Shown here: positions 10,126 through 19,700 of the stretch, piece after piece
How the letters are laid out: every line of letters begins with the position of its first letter
Numbering within the stretch: position 1 is the first letter of the stretch
From: Rheinheimera pleomorphica
Lineage (GTDB): Bacteria > Pseudomonadota > Gammaproteobacteria > Enterobacterales > Alteromonadaceae
Direction of reading: 5' to 3'
Assembly (NCBI RefSeq): GCF_011634895.1
Contig: NZ_SIRR01000008.1
Coordinates: 682,001-746,000, forward strand
Length of the DNA: 64,000 nt
Made by a program: the position numbers and the translations under genes
The notes under the pieces: model-generated
What the model was told of the DNA's origin: nothing
Database searches by the model: none
Seen by the model: the letters and a program-made list of their open reading frames with translations, nothing else

Positions 10126-11058
10126 GTGGTTCAGGCTCCGCAGTTTAGCTGGCGCTTTTTGCTGCCAAAATATTGGTTACTCTGGCTTGGCGCTGCCGTA
10201 CTGTGGTTAATCAGCTGGCTACCTTATCCGGTGCTGATGGCGCTGGGCACAGGTTTTGGCCGTTTGCTGCACAAGCTGTTGAAATCACGCCGCAAAGTGG
10301 CCAAGCGCAATATTGAACTGTGTTTTCCGCAGCTGCCCGCGGCCGAGCAAGCATTATTGGTCAAGCGCAACTTTGAAGAAACCGGCAAAGCCCTGTTTGA
10401 TACCGTGATTGGTTGGTGGTGGCCCACCTGGCGCATAAAAAAGCTGGCACATTTTACCGGCTATCAGCATATTCAGGCCGCAATAGGCGAAGGCAAAGGG
10501 GTGCTGCTGCTGGCGGCGCACTTTTTGCACCTCGAAGGGGCTTGCCGGGTGTTCGGCTTAACCCATCCCAGTGTTGGCTTTTACCGGCCACATAACAACC
10601 CGTTAATGGACTATCTGCAATACCATGGCCGCAATAAGGCCAATAAATACATGGTCGGCAAACGCGATGTCAAAGGCCTGATTGCCGCATTGAATCAGCA
10701 GGAAGTCTGTTTTTATCTGCCAGATCAAGACTATGGCCGCAACCGTGCTGAATTTGTGCCCTTTTTTGCTGTGCCCGATGCCGCCACCACCACAGGTACG
10801 CTATTATTTGCCAATGCTGCCAACTGTGTGGTTCTACCGGTGATTACCAGCCGCTTGCCCGGCAACAAGGGTTACCATATAGAGGTATTACCGGCGTTAA
10901 CGCCGTTTCCAAGCGGTGACGACAAAGCCGATGTTACCCGGGTAAACCAGTGGGTAGAACAGGCAGTGCTGCGCCACCCCGAGCAATATATGTGGTTGCA
11001 CCGCCGCTTTAAAACCCGGCCAGATGCCACGGCGCCGTCATTGTATAAAGGAAGCTGA
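10126..11058 (+). CDS. lpxL: LpxL-type lipid A biosynthesis acyltransferase
   Basis: A 310-residue inner-membrane acyltransferase of the LpxL/LpxM/LpxP family, which adds secondary acyl chains to Kdo2-lipid IVA. The N-terminal helix (residues 14-37) anchors the protein. The catalytic HX4E motif is H132-FLHL-E137. The later blocks YRPHNNPLMD, LPDQDYG and EQYMWLHRRFKTRP are typical of the family. It starts at GTG 10126 behind GAGGA, with a TACAAT box at 10091-10096. Which paralogue it is (laurate, myristate or palmitoleate transfer) cannot be read from sequence. The next gene starts 2 bp after its stop. Confidence 0.85.
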   Translation: MVQAPQFSWRFLLPKYWLLWLGAAVLWLISWLPYPVLMALGTGFGRLLHKLLKSRRKVAKRNIELCFPQLPAAEQALLVKRNFEETGKALFDTVIGWWWPTWRIKKLAHFTGYQHIQAAIGEGKGVLLLAAHFLHLEGACRVFGLTHPSVGFYRPHNNPLMDYLQYHGRNKANKYMVGKRDVKGLIAALNQQEVCFYLPDQDYGRNRAEFVPFFAVPDAATTTGTLLFANAANCVVLPVITSRLPGNKGYHIEVLPALTPFPSGDDKADVTRVNQWVEQAVLRHPEQYMWLHRRFKTRPDATAPSLYKGS

Positions 11059-11060
11059 TT

Positions 11061-11648
11061 ATGTGGTTTTGGATACGTAATATCGTGCTACTAGTGTTGC
11101 TCGGCGGTTTGGCCTATTTGATCCTGACGCGGCCGGATTTTCTAATCCGCAAGGATTCTGCGAATGTGGCGGCAGAGGGGTTCAGCGAATTTTACGGTAA
11201 AATCCGCGGCTCACTGGCCGATGGCGCCCGCGAGTTGTCTAAATTTAAGCTAACCCTGCCTGACACCAGCGATCAGCTGACACGGCAACTGCAGCAGCGT
11301 AGCCAGATAGTGATACCGGGTGATATCAACTGGCGCGGCCAGGTAACAGACCGGCGCTTTCGCGAGGGCGATACGGTAAAAACCAAACTGTCCGAGTATG
11401 CCCGCAGCGAAGGTATTGAGCTGTTTTGGACCTTGCCGCGTGACTATGTGGTAAAACATTATTTTCAGACCGACACCAGTCTTATCGCCACCATCCATGA
11501 AGTGGCTGTGGCTATAGCACCGGACTTTCAGTCACCGGTAATGGCTTATTATTGCCCACGGGAGCGGGCCGCCGTCATCACCGACAAAACGAACCCGCAC
11601 TTACAGCAACATTGCATTACTGCCGATACGGCAGTGAAAAAAGATTAA
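11061..11648 (+). CDS. Membrane-anchored protein with TcpQ/PilL-like C-terminal domain
   Basis: A 195-residue protein of unknown role. An N-terminal membrane helix (residues 5-24) leads into a periplasmic linker, then a domain with the pattern F-x-x-G-D-T-V-K-x-x-L-S-x-Y-A-x-x-x-G-I-E-L-F-W, followed by DYVVKHYFQTDTSLIATIHEVA. This matches the TcpQ/PilL-type domain found in pilus and secretion components, where it binds secretins or peptidoglycan-linked partners. It is coupled to the lipid A acyltransferase gene (2-bp gap) and converges on glnE with a 4-bp overlap at the 3' ends. Confidence 0.7.
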   Translation: MWFWIRNIVLLVLLGGLAYLILTRPDFLIRKDSANVAAEGFSEFYGKIRGSLADGARELSKFKLTLPDTSDQLTRQLQQRSQIVIPGDINWRGQVTDRRFREGDTVKTKLSEYARSEGIELFWTLPRDYVVKHYFQTDTSLIATIHEVAVAIAPDFQSPVMAYYCPRERAAVITDKTNPHLQQHCITADTAVKKD

Positions 11649-14461
11649 ACCTTCTCATCCGGCTGAAATAGCTGCTGCCACACCTGCTCAACCTGTTGCC
11701 GCGCCTGCAACAGGCTGTCCGAGGTTGGTAAGGTAGCCGGTGCCAGCGTGTGACGGTGGCCCGCGCCGCGCAGCAACTGATACGCTTGCTGCAAGGCGCT
11801 GACCTGCTGCGCTGTCAGTAAGGCTGTCGCAGCCGCCGCATCCAGAATGCGGATATTATCGGTAAAACGATACAGGCTGGGGTGCTGTCCGGCATAGCCC
11901 AACACCAGAAACTGACTGATGAACTCCAGATCCACAATGCCACCAACACTGTGCTTAGGATCATCAACAGCACTGCCATGATGCTGGCGCAGTTTATCGC
12001 GCATTTGCAGTACTTCTGCGCGTAATTGTGACAAGGGCCGTGGCAGACACAAAATGTGTTGCCGGATCTGGCCAAAGCGCTGTTGCAGTGCAGCACTACC
12101 GTAAATAGCCCGCGCCCGCACCAATGCCTGATGCTCCCAGGTCCAGGCTTCCTGCTGTAAATACTGGTCGTAAGTTTCAATATTAACCGCCAGCAGGCCC
12201 GCATTACCCGAGGGCCGAAGCCGGGTATCAATATCGTATAACACCCCGCTGTTGGTGCGGGTAGTGCATAAATGCAATACCCGCTGTACCAGTTTCAAAT
12301 AAAACTGTTTGGAATCTATTGCCCGCTCACCGCTGGTGGGCGCCTGGCTGTCGCAGTTATGCACAAACACCAGATCCAGATCAGAGCCGTAGCCCAGCTC
12401 CCAGCCACCGAGTTTGCCGTAGGCAATAACCGCCAGGCCTTTATCATCGGCCGTCGCATTCGCCGGCATACCATAACGCTGCAGCATTTGCTGCCACGCC
12501 AGTTCAACCACCTGCGCAATGATCACTTCAGCCAGCCAGGTTAAATGATCGCTGACCTTCATCAGTGGCAACACGCCACTGATGTCGGCCGCCGCAATAC
12601 GCAGCTGCTGCGCCTGTTTATACTGGCGCAGGGTTTCCATCAACAGCTCCAGATCGTCTTCCGGCACCCGCAACATATGCTGCCGTAGCCGGTCCTGGTA
12701 ATCCGCCTGGCTGGCAACCTGATACAGCTGCGCCGGGTCGATCAGCTCATCGAGTAACATTGGAAACCGTGCCAGTTGCTCAGCCAGCCAGCCACTTTGG
12801 CTGCACAGCAGCACCAGCTGCTGCAGTGCGGCATGGTTTTCAAACAGCAGCTCCAGGTAAGCCGTGCGGGTGACAATTTGCCGAAATACCCCCAGCACCC
12901 GTGCCAGCACTATCGGTTGCGCCTGTTGCTGCTGCAACATATGCAGCAATAATGGCACCAGTTTAGCCAGATAATCACGGCCACGTGGGCCAACGCTGCG
13001 TTTCTGGCAATCCTGTTTAAACTGTTGCAGCTGGTTAATCAGCTCTGTCGCGTCAGCCAAACTTAGCCAGTCCAGTTGGCCTGACAGCTCATCGGCACTT
13101 TGTTCGCTGTCCCAAATCAGCTTACCCAGCGTAATGTCCTGCTGCTCCAGCTCTTCGCCGTTATCAATCACCTGTTTAAATTGTTGGTGTACCCGCGCCA
13201 TGGCGCTGTCAATCTGTTGCTGCAGCTGCGACCAGTTGTCCAGCCCCAGCGCCGCCAGTAAGCGCTTGCGGTTGTCAGCATCCTGCGGCAGGGTCTGGGT
13301 TTGCTGATCGTCTATGCCTTGCAGCACCTGCTCTACTGCCCGCAGTTGCAAATAATCCTGCCGCAGTTCGCCAGCCTGTTGCGGCGTTAAAATTTGCTCA
13401 TCAGCCAGTACCGTCAGTGCTTGCAATAATGACTGCTGCTGCAGCGCCGGAATGCGGCCACCGCGGATCAGCTGCAGGGTTTGTACGATAAATTCCACTT
13501 CGCGGATACCGCCGATGCCCAGCTTAATATTGTCGCGCCGGTTTAAACGGCGGTTTTCCTGCTCAATTTGCTGCTTCATCCGCCTGAGCGATTCAATGGC
13601 GGAAAAATCGATATAACGCCGGTAAATAAATGGCTTTAACAGCTGCTGTAGTTCCTGGCTGTGATAACCGTCCGGGTTCAATACCCGGGCTTTGAGCATG
13701 GCGTAGCGCTCCCACTCCCGGCCCTGCTCCTGATAATAATCTTCCATCGCAGCAAAGCTCAGCACCAAAGGCCCACTATCGCCAAAGGGCCTAAGCCGCA
13801 TATCGACCCGGTAGACAAAACCATCGGCTGTTACCTGATGCAGCGCTGCAATCAGCTTTTGCCCCAGCCGGGTAAAAAACTGTTGATGCTCAGTGCTACG
13901 CCGGCCGCCCTGCGTATCACCATTGGCCGGATAGGTAAAAATCAGGTCAATATCGGAGGAAAAATTCAGCTCGCCGCCGCCCAGCTTGCCCATCCCCAGG
14001 ATCAGCAGCGGCATCGGCATGCCGCGTTCATCCAGCGGTGTGCCCCACTGCGGTATCAGCTGCTGATAAGCCCACTGATACGCGGTGTTGATAAGCTGGT
14101 TAGCCAAAGCAGATACCGCCGCCAAGCTTTGCTCTATGGTATGTAACTTAAGAATATCAGCCGCCAGTATGGCGCTAAGCCGAGCATTACGCACCCAGCG
14201 CAGCTGGCGGAAAAACGCCGCTTCATCCAGCTCAGCGTAATCAGCAAGTTGGCTGTCAGCTTGCTGCAGGTATGTGGCTAACCGTTCACGGTCAGTCAGC
14301 ACCGGTAATAAGCTAGCCTGTTGCATCAGACTACGGCCAATAAATTGACTGGCGCTTAACAGCCTGGCCAGTTGTTTACACTGTGCCGCGCTAAGGCCGC
14401 TACAATCAAACTGGCTTAATTGCTGCTGCACCTGTGCGGTCACCGTGTCGTTGTTGCTCAT
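11645..14461 (-). CDS. glnE: Bifunctional glutamine synthetase adenylyltransferase/deadenylylase
   Basis: GlnE adds AMP to, and removes it from, glutamine synthetase under PII control. The 938-residue product (946 in E. coli) has two nucleotidyltransferase cores: GKLGGGELNFSSDIDLIF near residue 160 (deadenylylase half) and GKLGGWELGYGSDLDLVF near 690 (adenylylase half). A GlnD-PII uridylyltransferase-like helical region lies between them and at the C-terminus. It is downstream of ygiF on the same strand with a 13-bp gap, as in E. coli. Confidence 0.96.
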   Translation of the reverse strand: MSNNDTVTAQVQQQLSQFDCSGLSAAQCKQLARLLSASQFIGRSLMQQASLLPVLTDRERLATYLQQADSQLADYAELDEAAFFRQLRWVRNARLSAILAADILKLHTIEQSLAAVSALANQLINTAYQWAYQQLIPQWGTPLDERGMPMPLLILGMGKLGGGELNFSSDIDLIFTYPANGDTQGGRRSTEHQQFFTRLGQKLIAALHQVTADGFVYRVDMRLRPFGDSGPLVLSFAAMEDYYQEQGREWERYAMLKARVLNPDGYHSQELQQLLKPFIYRRYIDFSAIESLRRMKQQIEQENRRLNRRDNIKLGIGGIREVEFIVQTLQLIRGGRIPALQQQSLLQALTVLADEQILTPQQAGELRQDYLQLRAVEQVLQGIDDQQTQTLPQDADNRKRLLAALGLDNWSQLQQQIDSAMARVHQQFKQVIDNGEELEQQDITLGKLIWDSEQSADELSGQLDWLSLADATELINQLQQFKQDCQKRSVGPRGRDYLAKLVPLLLHMLQQQQAQPIVLARVLGVFRQIVTRTAYLELLFENHAALQQLVLLCSQSGWLAEQLARFPMLLDELIDPAQLYQVASQADYQDRLRQHMLRVPEDDLELLMETLRQYKQAQQLRIAAADISGVLPLMKVSDHLTWLAEVIIAQVVELAWQQMLQRYGMPANATADDKGLAVIAYGKLGGWELGYGSDLDLVFVHNCDSQAPTSGERAIDSKQFYLKLVQRVLHLCTTRTNSGVLYDIDTRLRPSGNAGLLAVNIETYDQYLQQEAWTWEHQALVRARAIYGSAALQQRFGQIRQHILCLPRPLSQLRAEVLQMRDKLRQHHGSAVDDPKHSVGGIVDLEFISQFLVLGYAGQHPSLYRFTDNIRILDAAAATALLTAQQVSALQQAYQLLRGAGHRHTLAPATLPTSDSLLQARQQVEQVWQQLFQPDEKV

Positions 14462-14474
14462 GCCTGGCTCCGTT

Positions 14475-15368
14475 TCAGCGCTGCTGATATAAGTATTCAG
14501 ATAATGTTAGTAACCACAGCTGATATGCCGGTGTGGCAAAGATATCGTGCCCGGCTGCCAGCTTTGCGCTGAGCTGCTGTGCGCTCTGTTGCAGCGCCGG
14601 ATGCCCGGCCAGGTTGTCGGCTATGGCACTGAGCAACTGCACCGCAAGACCGGGGGCCGCCTGTTCAGCCTGCTGGTGATAGCAAGCCTCGGTTTGCTGC
14701 AGCGCGTTAATCTGTGCTGACAGCCCTGCCGGTATATCCGGCGGTAAACTAAGTGGCTGCTGCGCCAGCAGCCGATAGCCCCGGGCGGCTTTACTTTGCC
14801 AGCCGGTGCGTAGCGCTATATGCTGCAGTAGCTGGCGTGCCAGCGCAAACAACTGGCGGCCATCGCCTTGCAATAATTCCAGCTCCAGCTCGGCGATCGG
14901 CTGGCTGCGCGCCCCGGCCAGAATGTGCCCTTCATCATATACCAGTTCAATCAGGCTGCCATCAGCGCAACTGAGCTGCCAGCTTTGCCGGGTAAAGTCA
15001 GTACGAAACAGCTCTGTCAGCTGTTGTTGTAACGCTGCAACATCGGTCTGCGGTGGCCAAATCTGAGCCGGAAACGCTGCCAGCTGCGGTATCACGCCGC
15101 TACAAGGCAGATTATATTCCGGCCGCATTTGCATAGCGCCGTGCTGGGCGCCAGCGAGCTTGATGGTTTGTTCATAACGGCCCCGTTTTAACCGTGTTCT
15201 TAGCCCCATATCGTGGCGGCGAAACCAGTTATCAGTGCTGTCAAAATAGGCATTTAACAGCGTGCTGCTGTCGTGCTGCTGTACCTGGCCCAATTGCGGC
15301 AGTAATGCCACCACCTGCGGTAAAAGTTGCGCCGGCATGGCGAACTTCAGCTCTAGTTCAGTACTCAT
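14475..15368 (-). CDS. ygiF: CYTH-domain triphosphatase (YgiF-like)
   Basis: This protein is a member of the CYTH superfamily; E. coli YgiF is an inorganic triphosphatase. The signature ExExK is at the extreme N-terminus (TELELKF, E4/E6/K8), and the tunnel-lining Arg/Glu/Lys residues follow (GLRTRLKRGRYEQTIKLAG, ELELELLQGD). At 297 residues it is much shorter than E. coli YgiF (433): the C-terminal CHAD domain is reduced to a short helical tail. The gene is adjacent to glnE and divergent from ygiM, which supports the assignment. Confidence 0.87.
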   Translation of the reverse strand: MSTELELKFAMPAQLLPQVVALLPQLGQVQQHDSSTLLNAYFDSTDNWFRRHDMGLRTRLKRGRYEQTIKLAGAQHGAMQMRPEYNLPCSGVIPQLAAFPAQIWPPQTDVAALQQQLTELFRTDFTRQSWQLSCADGSLIELVYDEGHILAGARSQPIAELELELLQGDGRQLFALARQLLQHIALRTGWQSKAARGYRLLAQQPLSLPPDIPAGLSAQINALQQTEACYHQQAEQAAPGLAVQLLSAIADNLAGHPALQQSAQQLSAKLAAGHDIFATPAYQLWLLTLSEYLYQQR

Positions 15369-15422
15369 CTGCTACTCTGTTGGCTGGGGTACTGGCTGCA
15401 TCAGCCATTCCCGTTTTAAACC

Positions 15423-15451
15423 TTGTCAATTGCGGCGCAACTCCCTATCAT
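15423..15451 (+). promoter_or_regulatory. Sigma-70 promoter of ygiM
   Basis: TTGTCA (15423-15428) and TATCAT (15446-15451) are separated by exactly 17 bp. The gene starts 50 bp downstream. Confidence 0.6.
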
Positions 15452-15501
15452 CCAAGGTGTTGGCTGCAAAGCTGTTTTATAAAAATAAGCTCAGGATACC
15501 T

Positions 15502-16107
15502 ATGTTCAGATTAATTAAAAGCACCCTGCTGGTATTATTTTCCGCCTACGGGTTAACCTTTAGCGGTGTCAGCAATGCGCAGACAGATTCTAAGCCAGCC
15601 TTTGTCAGTGACGCCTTATTTGTGTACCTGCATTCCGGCCCCAGCAATCAGTACCGTATTATCGGCACTGTTAATGCCGGCCAGAGCGTGACTTATCTGG
15701 GCGAAGACGTTGACACCGGTTATGCGCAAATCCGCTCTGATGACAATAAAACCGGTTGGCTACCCAAAGAATACGTTACCTTTACGCCTGGCCTGGTGAC
15801 ACAACTGGCCGAGTTAAAGGCCGATTATGCCCAGCACAATGAAAAGATTATCGCGCTGGAGCAACAACGCGATCAGTTAAACAGCCAGTTAAACCAGGCG
15901 GTCACCGAGCGGCAAACCGCGTTGGAACAACTGGAGCAGGCCAACCGCGCCTATGAACAGCTAAAAGTGCAGCTGGAAAATACCCAAACCTCAATCTGGC
16001 AAAAACCCATGGTGCTGGGTTCGCTGATTTTACTGGCCGGGCTTATTTTCGGTCTGTTATTGCCGCTGCTGATGCCAAAACGGCGCGACAGCGAGCGCTG
16101 GATGTAA
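15502..16107 (+). CDS. ygiM: SH3-domain membrane protein YgiM (TIGR04211 family)
   Basis: A 201-residue exported protein. It begins at ATG 15502 behind AGGATA; the open frame extending back to 15262 lies inside the divergent ygiF gene and is rejected. A signal peptide (cleavage after VSNA) is followed by a bacterial SH3 domain (about residues 30-90), a long coiled coil (about 100-165) and one C-terminal membrane helix with the tail PKRRDSERWM. The role in E. coli is unclear. As in E. coli it is divergent from ygiF, but here cca is 7.5 kb further on. Confidence 0.88.
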   Translation: MFRLIKSTLLVLFSAYGLTFSGVSNAQTDSKPAFVSDALFVYLHSGPSNQYRIIGTVNAGQSVTYLGEDVDTGYAQIRSDDNKTGWLPKEYVTFTPGLVTQLAELKADYAQHNEKIIALEQQRDQLNSQLNQAVTERQTALEQLEQANRAYEQLKVQLENTQTSIWQKPMVLGSLILLAGLIFGLLLPLLMPKRRDSERWM

Positions 16108-16117
16108 CAGCAAACAC

Positions 16118-16624
16118 TTAGCCCGCCGCTGGTGGGCTTTCTGCTGGCTTAATGGGCAGGCCAGCGTCGTTTTTTACCTGCTCTATCACAACATAGGTAT
16201 GGGTTTGCGCCACCCCGGGTAAATCGACAATCAGTGCCAGTATGCTGCGATAAGCATCCATATTCGGCAGGCGTAATTTCAGTAAATAATCAAAACCGCC
16301 GGCCACCATATGGCATTCCGCCACTTGTGGAATTTGCACCACGGCATCGCGGAATTTATCAAACACCTCACTGGTGGTTCTGTCCAGTGTTACCTGAATA
16401 AAGGCCGCGGTACCAAACCCCAGCTTGGCGGCGTTCAGGCGGGCGCCAAAACCGTCAATATAGCCTTCCTTTTCCAGCCGCTTTACCCGGTCAATACAAG
16501 GGCTGGCGCTTAAATTCACTTTTTTCGCCAGGTCGACATTAGCTATGCGGCCGTCGCGCTGCAGGGTGTCCAAAATACTGATATCAATCCGGTCCAGCCC
16601 TTTGCTTTTTACAGGTGTATTCAT
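16118..16624 (-). CDS. Lrp/AsnC-family regulator, probable putA regulator
   Basis: A 168-residue transcription factor clearly related to Lrp: N-terminal winged HTH (LDRIDISILDTLQRDGRI ... ASPCIDRVKRLEKEGYI, residues 9-60) and a RAM effector-binding domain (residues 70-150, ECHMVAGGFDYLLKLRLP). It is divergent from putA across 132 bp, and PutA here lacks its own DNA-binding domain. That arrangement is known for Lrp-type PutR regulators that activate putA in response to proline, so I infer this role. A Pro/Ala-rich tail ends the protein. Confidence 0.85.
   Translation of the reverse strand: MNTPVKSKGLDRIDISILDTLQRDGRIANVDLAKKVNLSASPCIDRVKRLEKEGYIDGFGARLNAAKLGFGTAAFIQVTLDRTTSEVFDKFRDAVVQIPQVAECHMVAGGFDYLLKLRLPNMDAYRSILALIVDLPGVAQTHTYVVIEQVKNDAGLPIKPAESPPAAG
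16120..16145 (+). terminator. Terminator of ygiM
   Basis: AGCCCGCC-GCT-GGTGGGCT (one G-T pair) followed by TTCTG. It overlaps the 3' end of the convergent Lrp-type gene. Confidence 0.5.
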
Positions 16625-16665
16625 AGCAGTAATTTTTCTGGTTTTGTTTAATGTTGGCAGAATTA

Positions 16666-16727
16666 TATAGGGTTAAAGCAGAAAAATAACCACCCTATGC
16701 TGCACACATTTGACTAAAATGCCGCAC
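16666..16727 (+). promoter_or_regulatory. Intergenic control region of putA and its Lrp-type regulator
   Basis: An inverted repeat ATAGGG ... CCCTAT (16666-16698) with an A/T-rich centre lies upstream of a -10 element TAAAAT at 16715-16720. The string TAAAATGCCGCAC is the same as at the rpsU promoter. No good -35 box is seen at the right spacing, consistent with an activator-dependent promoter. Confidence 0.4.
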
Positions 16728-16756
16728 TCTTAATTCTTGTCAGGAAGCTAACTGCA

Positions 16757-19700
16757 ATGTTGTATAACGGTTCCCTGGTTGCCACCCAACCGCTGCGTCA
16801 AACTATCCGAGATTTCTACCGTGCTGATGAAGATCAGGTAATTCAATACCTGTTGCCACTGGCCGATATTGGCGTTAATGCCCGCAGCCGGGCCTGGGAA
16901 AGAGCACGCCAGTTAGTGCTGACTATCCGCCAGGCTCAGGTCGGTAAAGGCGGCGTTGACGCCCTGTTAAATGAGTTTTCGCTGTCAACCGAAGAAGGCC
17001 TGGTATTAATGTGTCTGGCTGAAGCCTTACTGCGGGTGCCGGATAAAACCACGGCCGACCGCCTGATCCGTGACAAGCTATCGCAAGGCGACTGGAGTTC
17101 GCACCTGGGTAACAGCAGTTCATTATTCGTTAATGCCTCGGCCTGGGGCTTGCTGCTCACCGGCAAGCTGGTGAATTACTCCGATGAGCAAAAGAAACAG
17201 CAGTTTGGTCTGTTAAAACGCACCTGCGGCCGCTTAGGTGAGCCGGTGATCCGCCAGGCGGTGCGTTATGCGATGCAAATTATGGGCGCTCAGTTTGTGA
17301 TGGGCACCACTATCGGCGCGGCGCTGCAGCGCGCCACTGAGATGGAAGCCAAGGGGTTTCGCTACTCGTACGATATGCTGGGCGAAGGTGCCCGCACTAT
17401 GGCTGATGCCGACCGCTATTTTGACAGCTATATGCGCGCTATCGATACCATAGGTAAAGCCGCCAACGGCCGCGGCCCGTTTAACAGTCCGGGCATTTCG
17501 GTCAAGCTGTCGGCTATTCATCCGCGCTATGAATTCAGCCACCGCGACCGCGTAATAAACGAGCTGGTGCCGAGGGTAAAACAGCTGGCACTGGCCGCTA
17601 AAGCTTATAATATTGGCTTTACTATTGACGCTGAAGAAGCCGACCGGCTGGACTTGTCGCTGGATATTATTGAGCAAGTGTTTAGCGACCCGGCTCTGGA
17701 CGGCTGGGAAGGCTTTGGCCTGGCCGTGCAGGCGTACCAAAAACGTGGTATCCATGTAATTGAATGGCTGCGTGAATTAACACTGAAAGTTGGCCGTAAA
17801 ATGATGGTGCGGCTGGTAAAAGGGGCCTATTGGGATACCGAGATTAAACTGAGCCAGTTAGAGGGCTTTAGCGACTTTCCGGTGTTTAGCCGCAAGCCGT
17901 CTACCGATGTATCTTATCAGGCCTGTGCCAAGAAAATGCTTAGCTACCGCGACAGCATCTACCCGCAGTTTGCCACGCACAACGCTTACACGGTCGCCAC
18001 CATTATGGAGATGACCAAAGATTACACCGGCTTTGAATTCCAGCGCCTGCACGGTATGGGCGATGCGCTGTACGACGAAATCGTCATTAACGATAAGATC
18101 CCCTGCCGCATTTATGCGCCGGTGGGCGAGCATTCAGACTTACTGGCTTACTTAGTACGCCGCCTGCTGGAAAACGGTGCCAACAGTTCTTTCGTGAATA
18201 ATATTGTTGACGAGACCATTCCGGTTGAATCCTTGCTTAGCGATCCGGTTGAAACCGTACGCAGCTGGCACAGCGTGCGTAACCGGCAAATTCCGCTGCC
18301 GGCCAACCTGTATGGCAAGGAGCGGCTTAATTCCAATGGCCTGGATTTAACCGACATAGACCAGTTAGAAGCGGTAAAAGCGGCCATGACGCAATGGTTC
18401 GACAGCATTAAGCAGCTGCCGGTACAACATGATGCAGTGCCGGTGACCAACCCGGCAAACCTGGATCAAGTGATTGGCTACCTGCACTACGCCGATGAAA
18501 AAGCGATGCAGCAGATCCTGGCCAATGCGGAAAAGGCGTTTGCCAACTGGTCACAGACCGACGTAAAACAGCGCGCCGAGCTGCTGCGCCGCATGGGTGA
18601 TGCCTTAGAAGTGCATCGCAATGAACTGCTAGCGCTGTGCGTAAAAGAAGCCGGTAAAACCCTCGGCGACAGCGTAGCCGAAGTGCGCGAAGCCATAGAC
18701 TTTTGCCGCTATTATGCCGCCCGCGCCGAAGCGCTGTGCGCCAAACCGCAACAGGCGCGCGGTGTGTTTTTATGTATCAGCCCGTGGAACTTCCCACTGG
18801 CCATTTTCTTAGGCCAGGTGGCTGCCGCTATTGTTACCGGTAACACCGTGGTCGCTAAGCCGGCCGAGCAGACCAGTTTAATTGCTGTGCGTACGCTTGA
18901 GATTATGCGCGACTGTGGCATGCCAGAGCACGTGGTGCAGTTGGTCATCGCCCCGGGCCGTCAGGTCGGCGAGCACATCGTGCCGGATAGTCGTATTCAG
19001 GGTGTCATGTTTACCGGTTCAACCGAAACCGGCTGCTGGATTGCCCGTAAACTGGCAGAACGTGGTGGCGAGCCGGTACCGTTAATTGCCGAAACCGGCG
19101 GCCAAAACTGTATGATTGTCGACTCTACCGCCCTGCCTGAGCAGGTGGTCGATGATGTGATTTCGTCCGGCTTCCAAAGCGCTGGCCAGCGCTGCTCGGC
19201 GCTACGGGTATTGTTCCTGCAAGACGATGTGGCAGATAAAATTATTACCATGTTAAAAGGCGCTATGGCACAGCTGCATGTTGGCGACCCTAGCTGGCTC
19301 AGCACAGATTTAGGCCCGGTGATTGACGCCAAAGCGCACGAACGTTTAAGCGCCCATGTGCAGTATCTGGCGGACAAAGCTACCCTGCACTACGAGTGCG
19401 CGATTCCACAGGATGGCAAACACTATTTCTTTGCGCCGCGCTTGTATGAAATTAGCGACCTGACGGTACTGGAGCGTGAGGTGTTTGGCCCTGTGGTGCA
19501 CATTATCCGCTTTAAAGCCGACGAGCTCGATAGCATTATCAATCAGATCAACGCTACCGGCTATGGCCTGACAATGGGCGTACACAGCCGGATAGAGCAA
19601 TTTACCCAGCGTATCGCCCGCGACATTAAAGCCGGCAATATCTATGTCAACCGCAATATGATTGGTGCCGTGGTGGGCGTGCAACCCTTTGGTGGCCGCG

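Noticed and set aside
15262-15501. N-terminal extension of YgiM
   Set aside because: It is antisense to the start of ygiF and contains the ygiM promoter boxes at 15423-15451.
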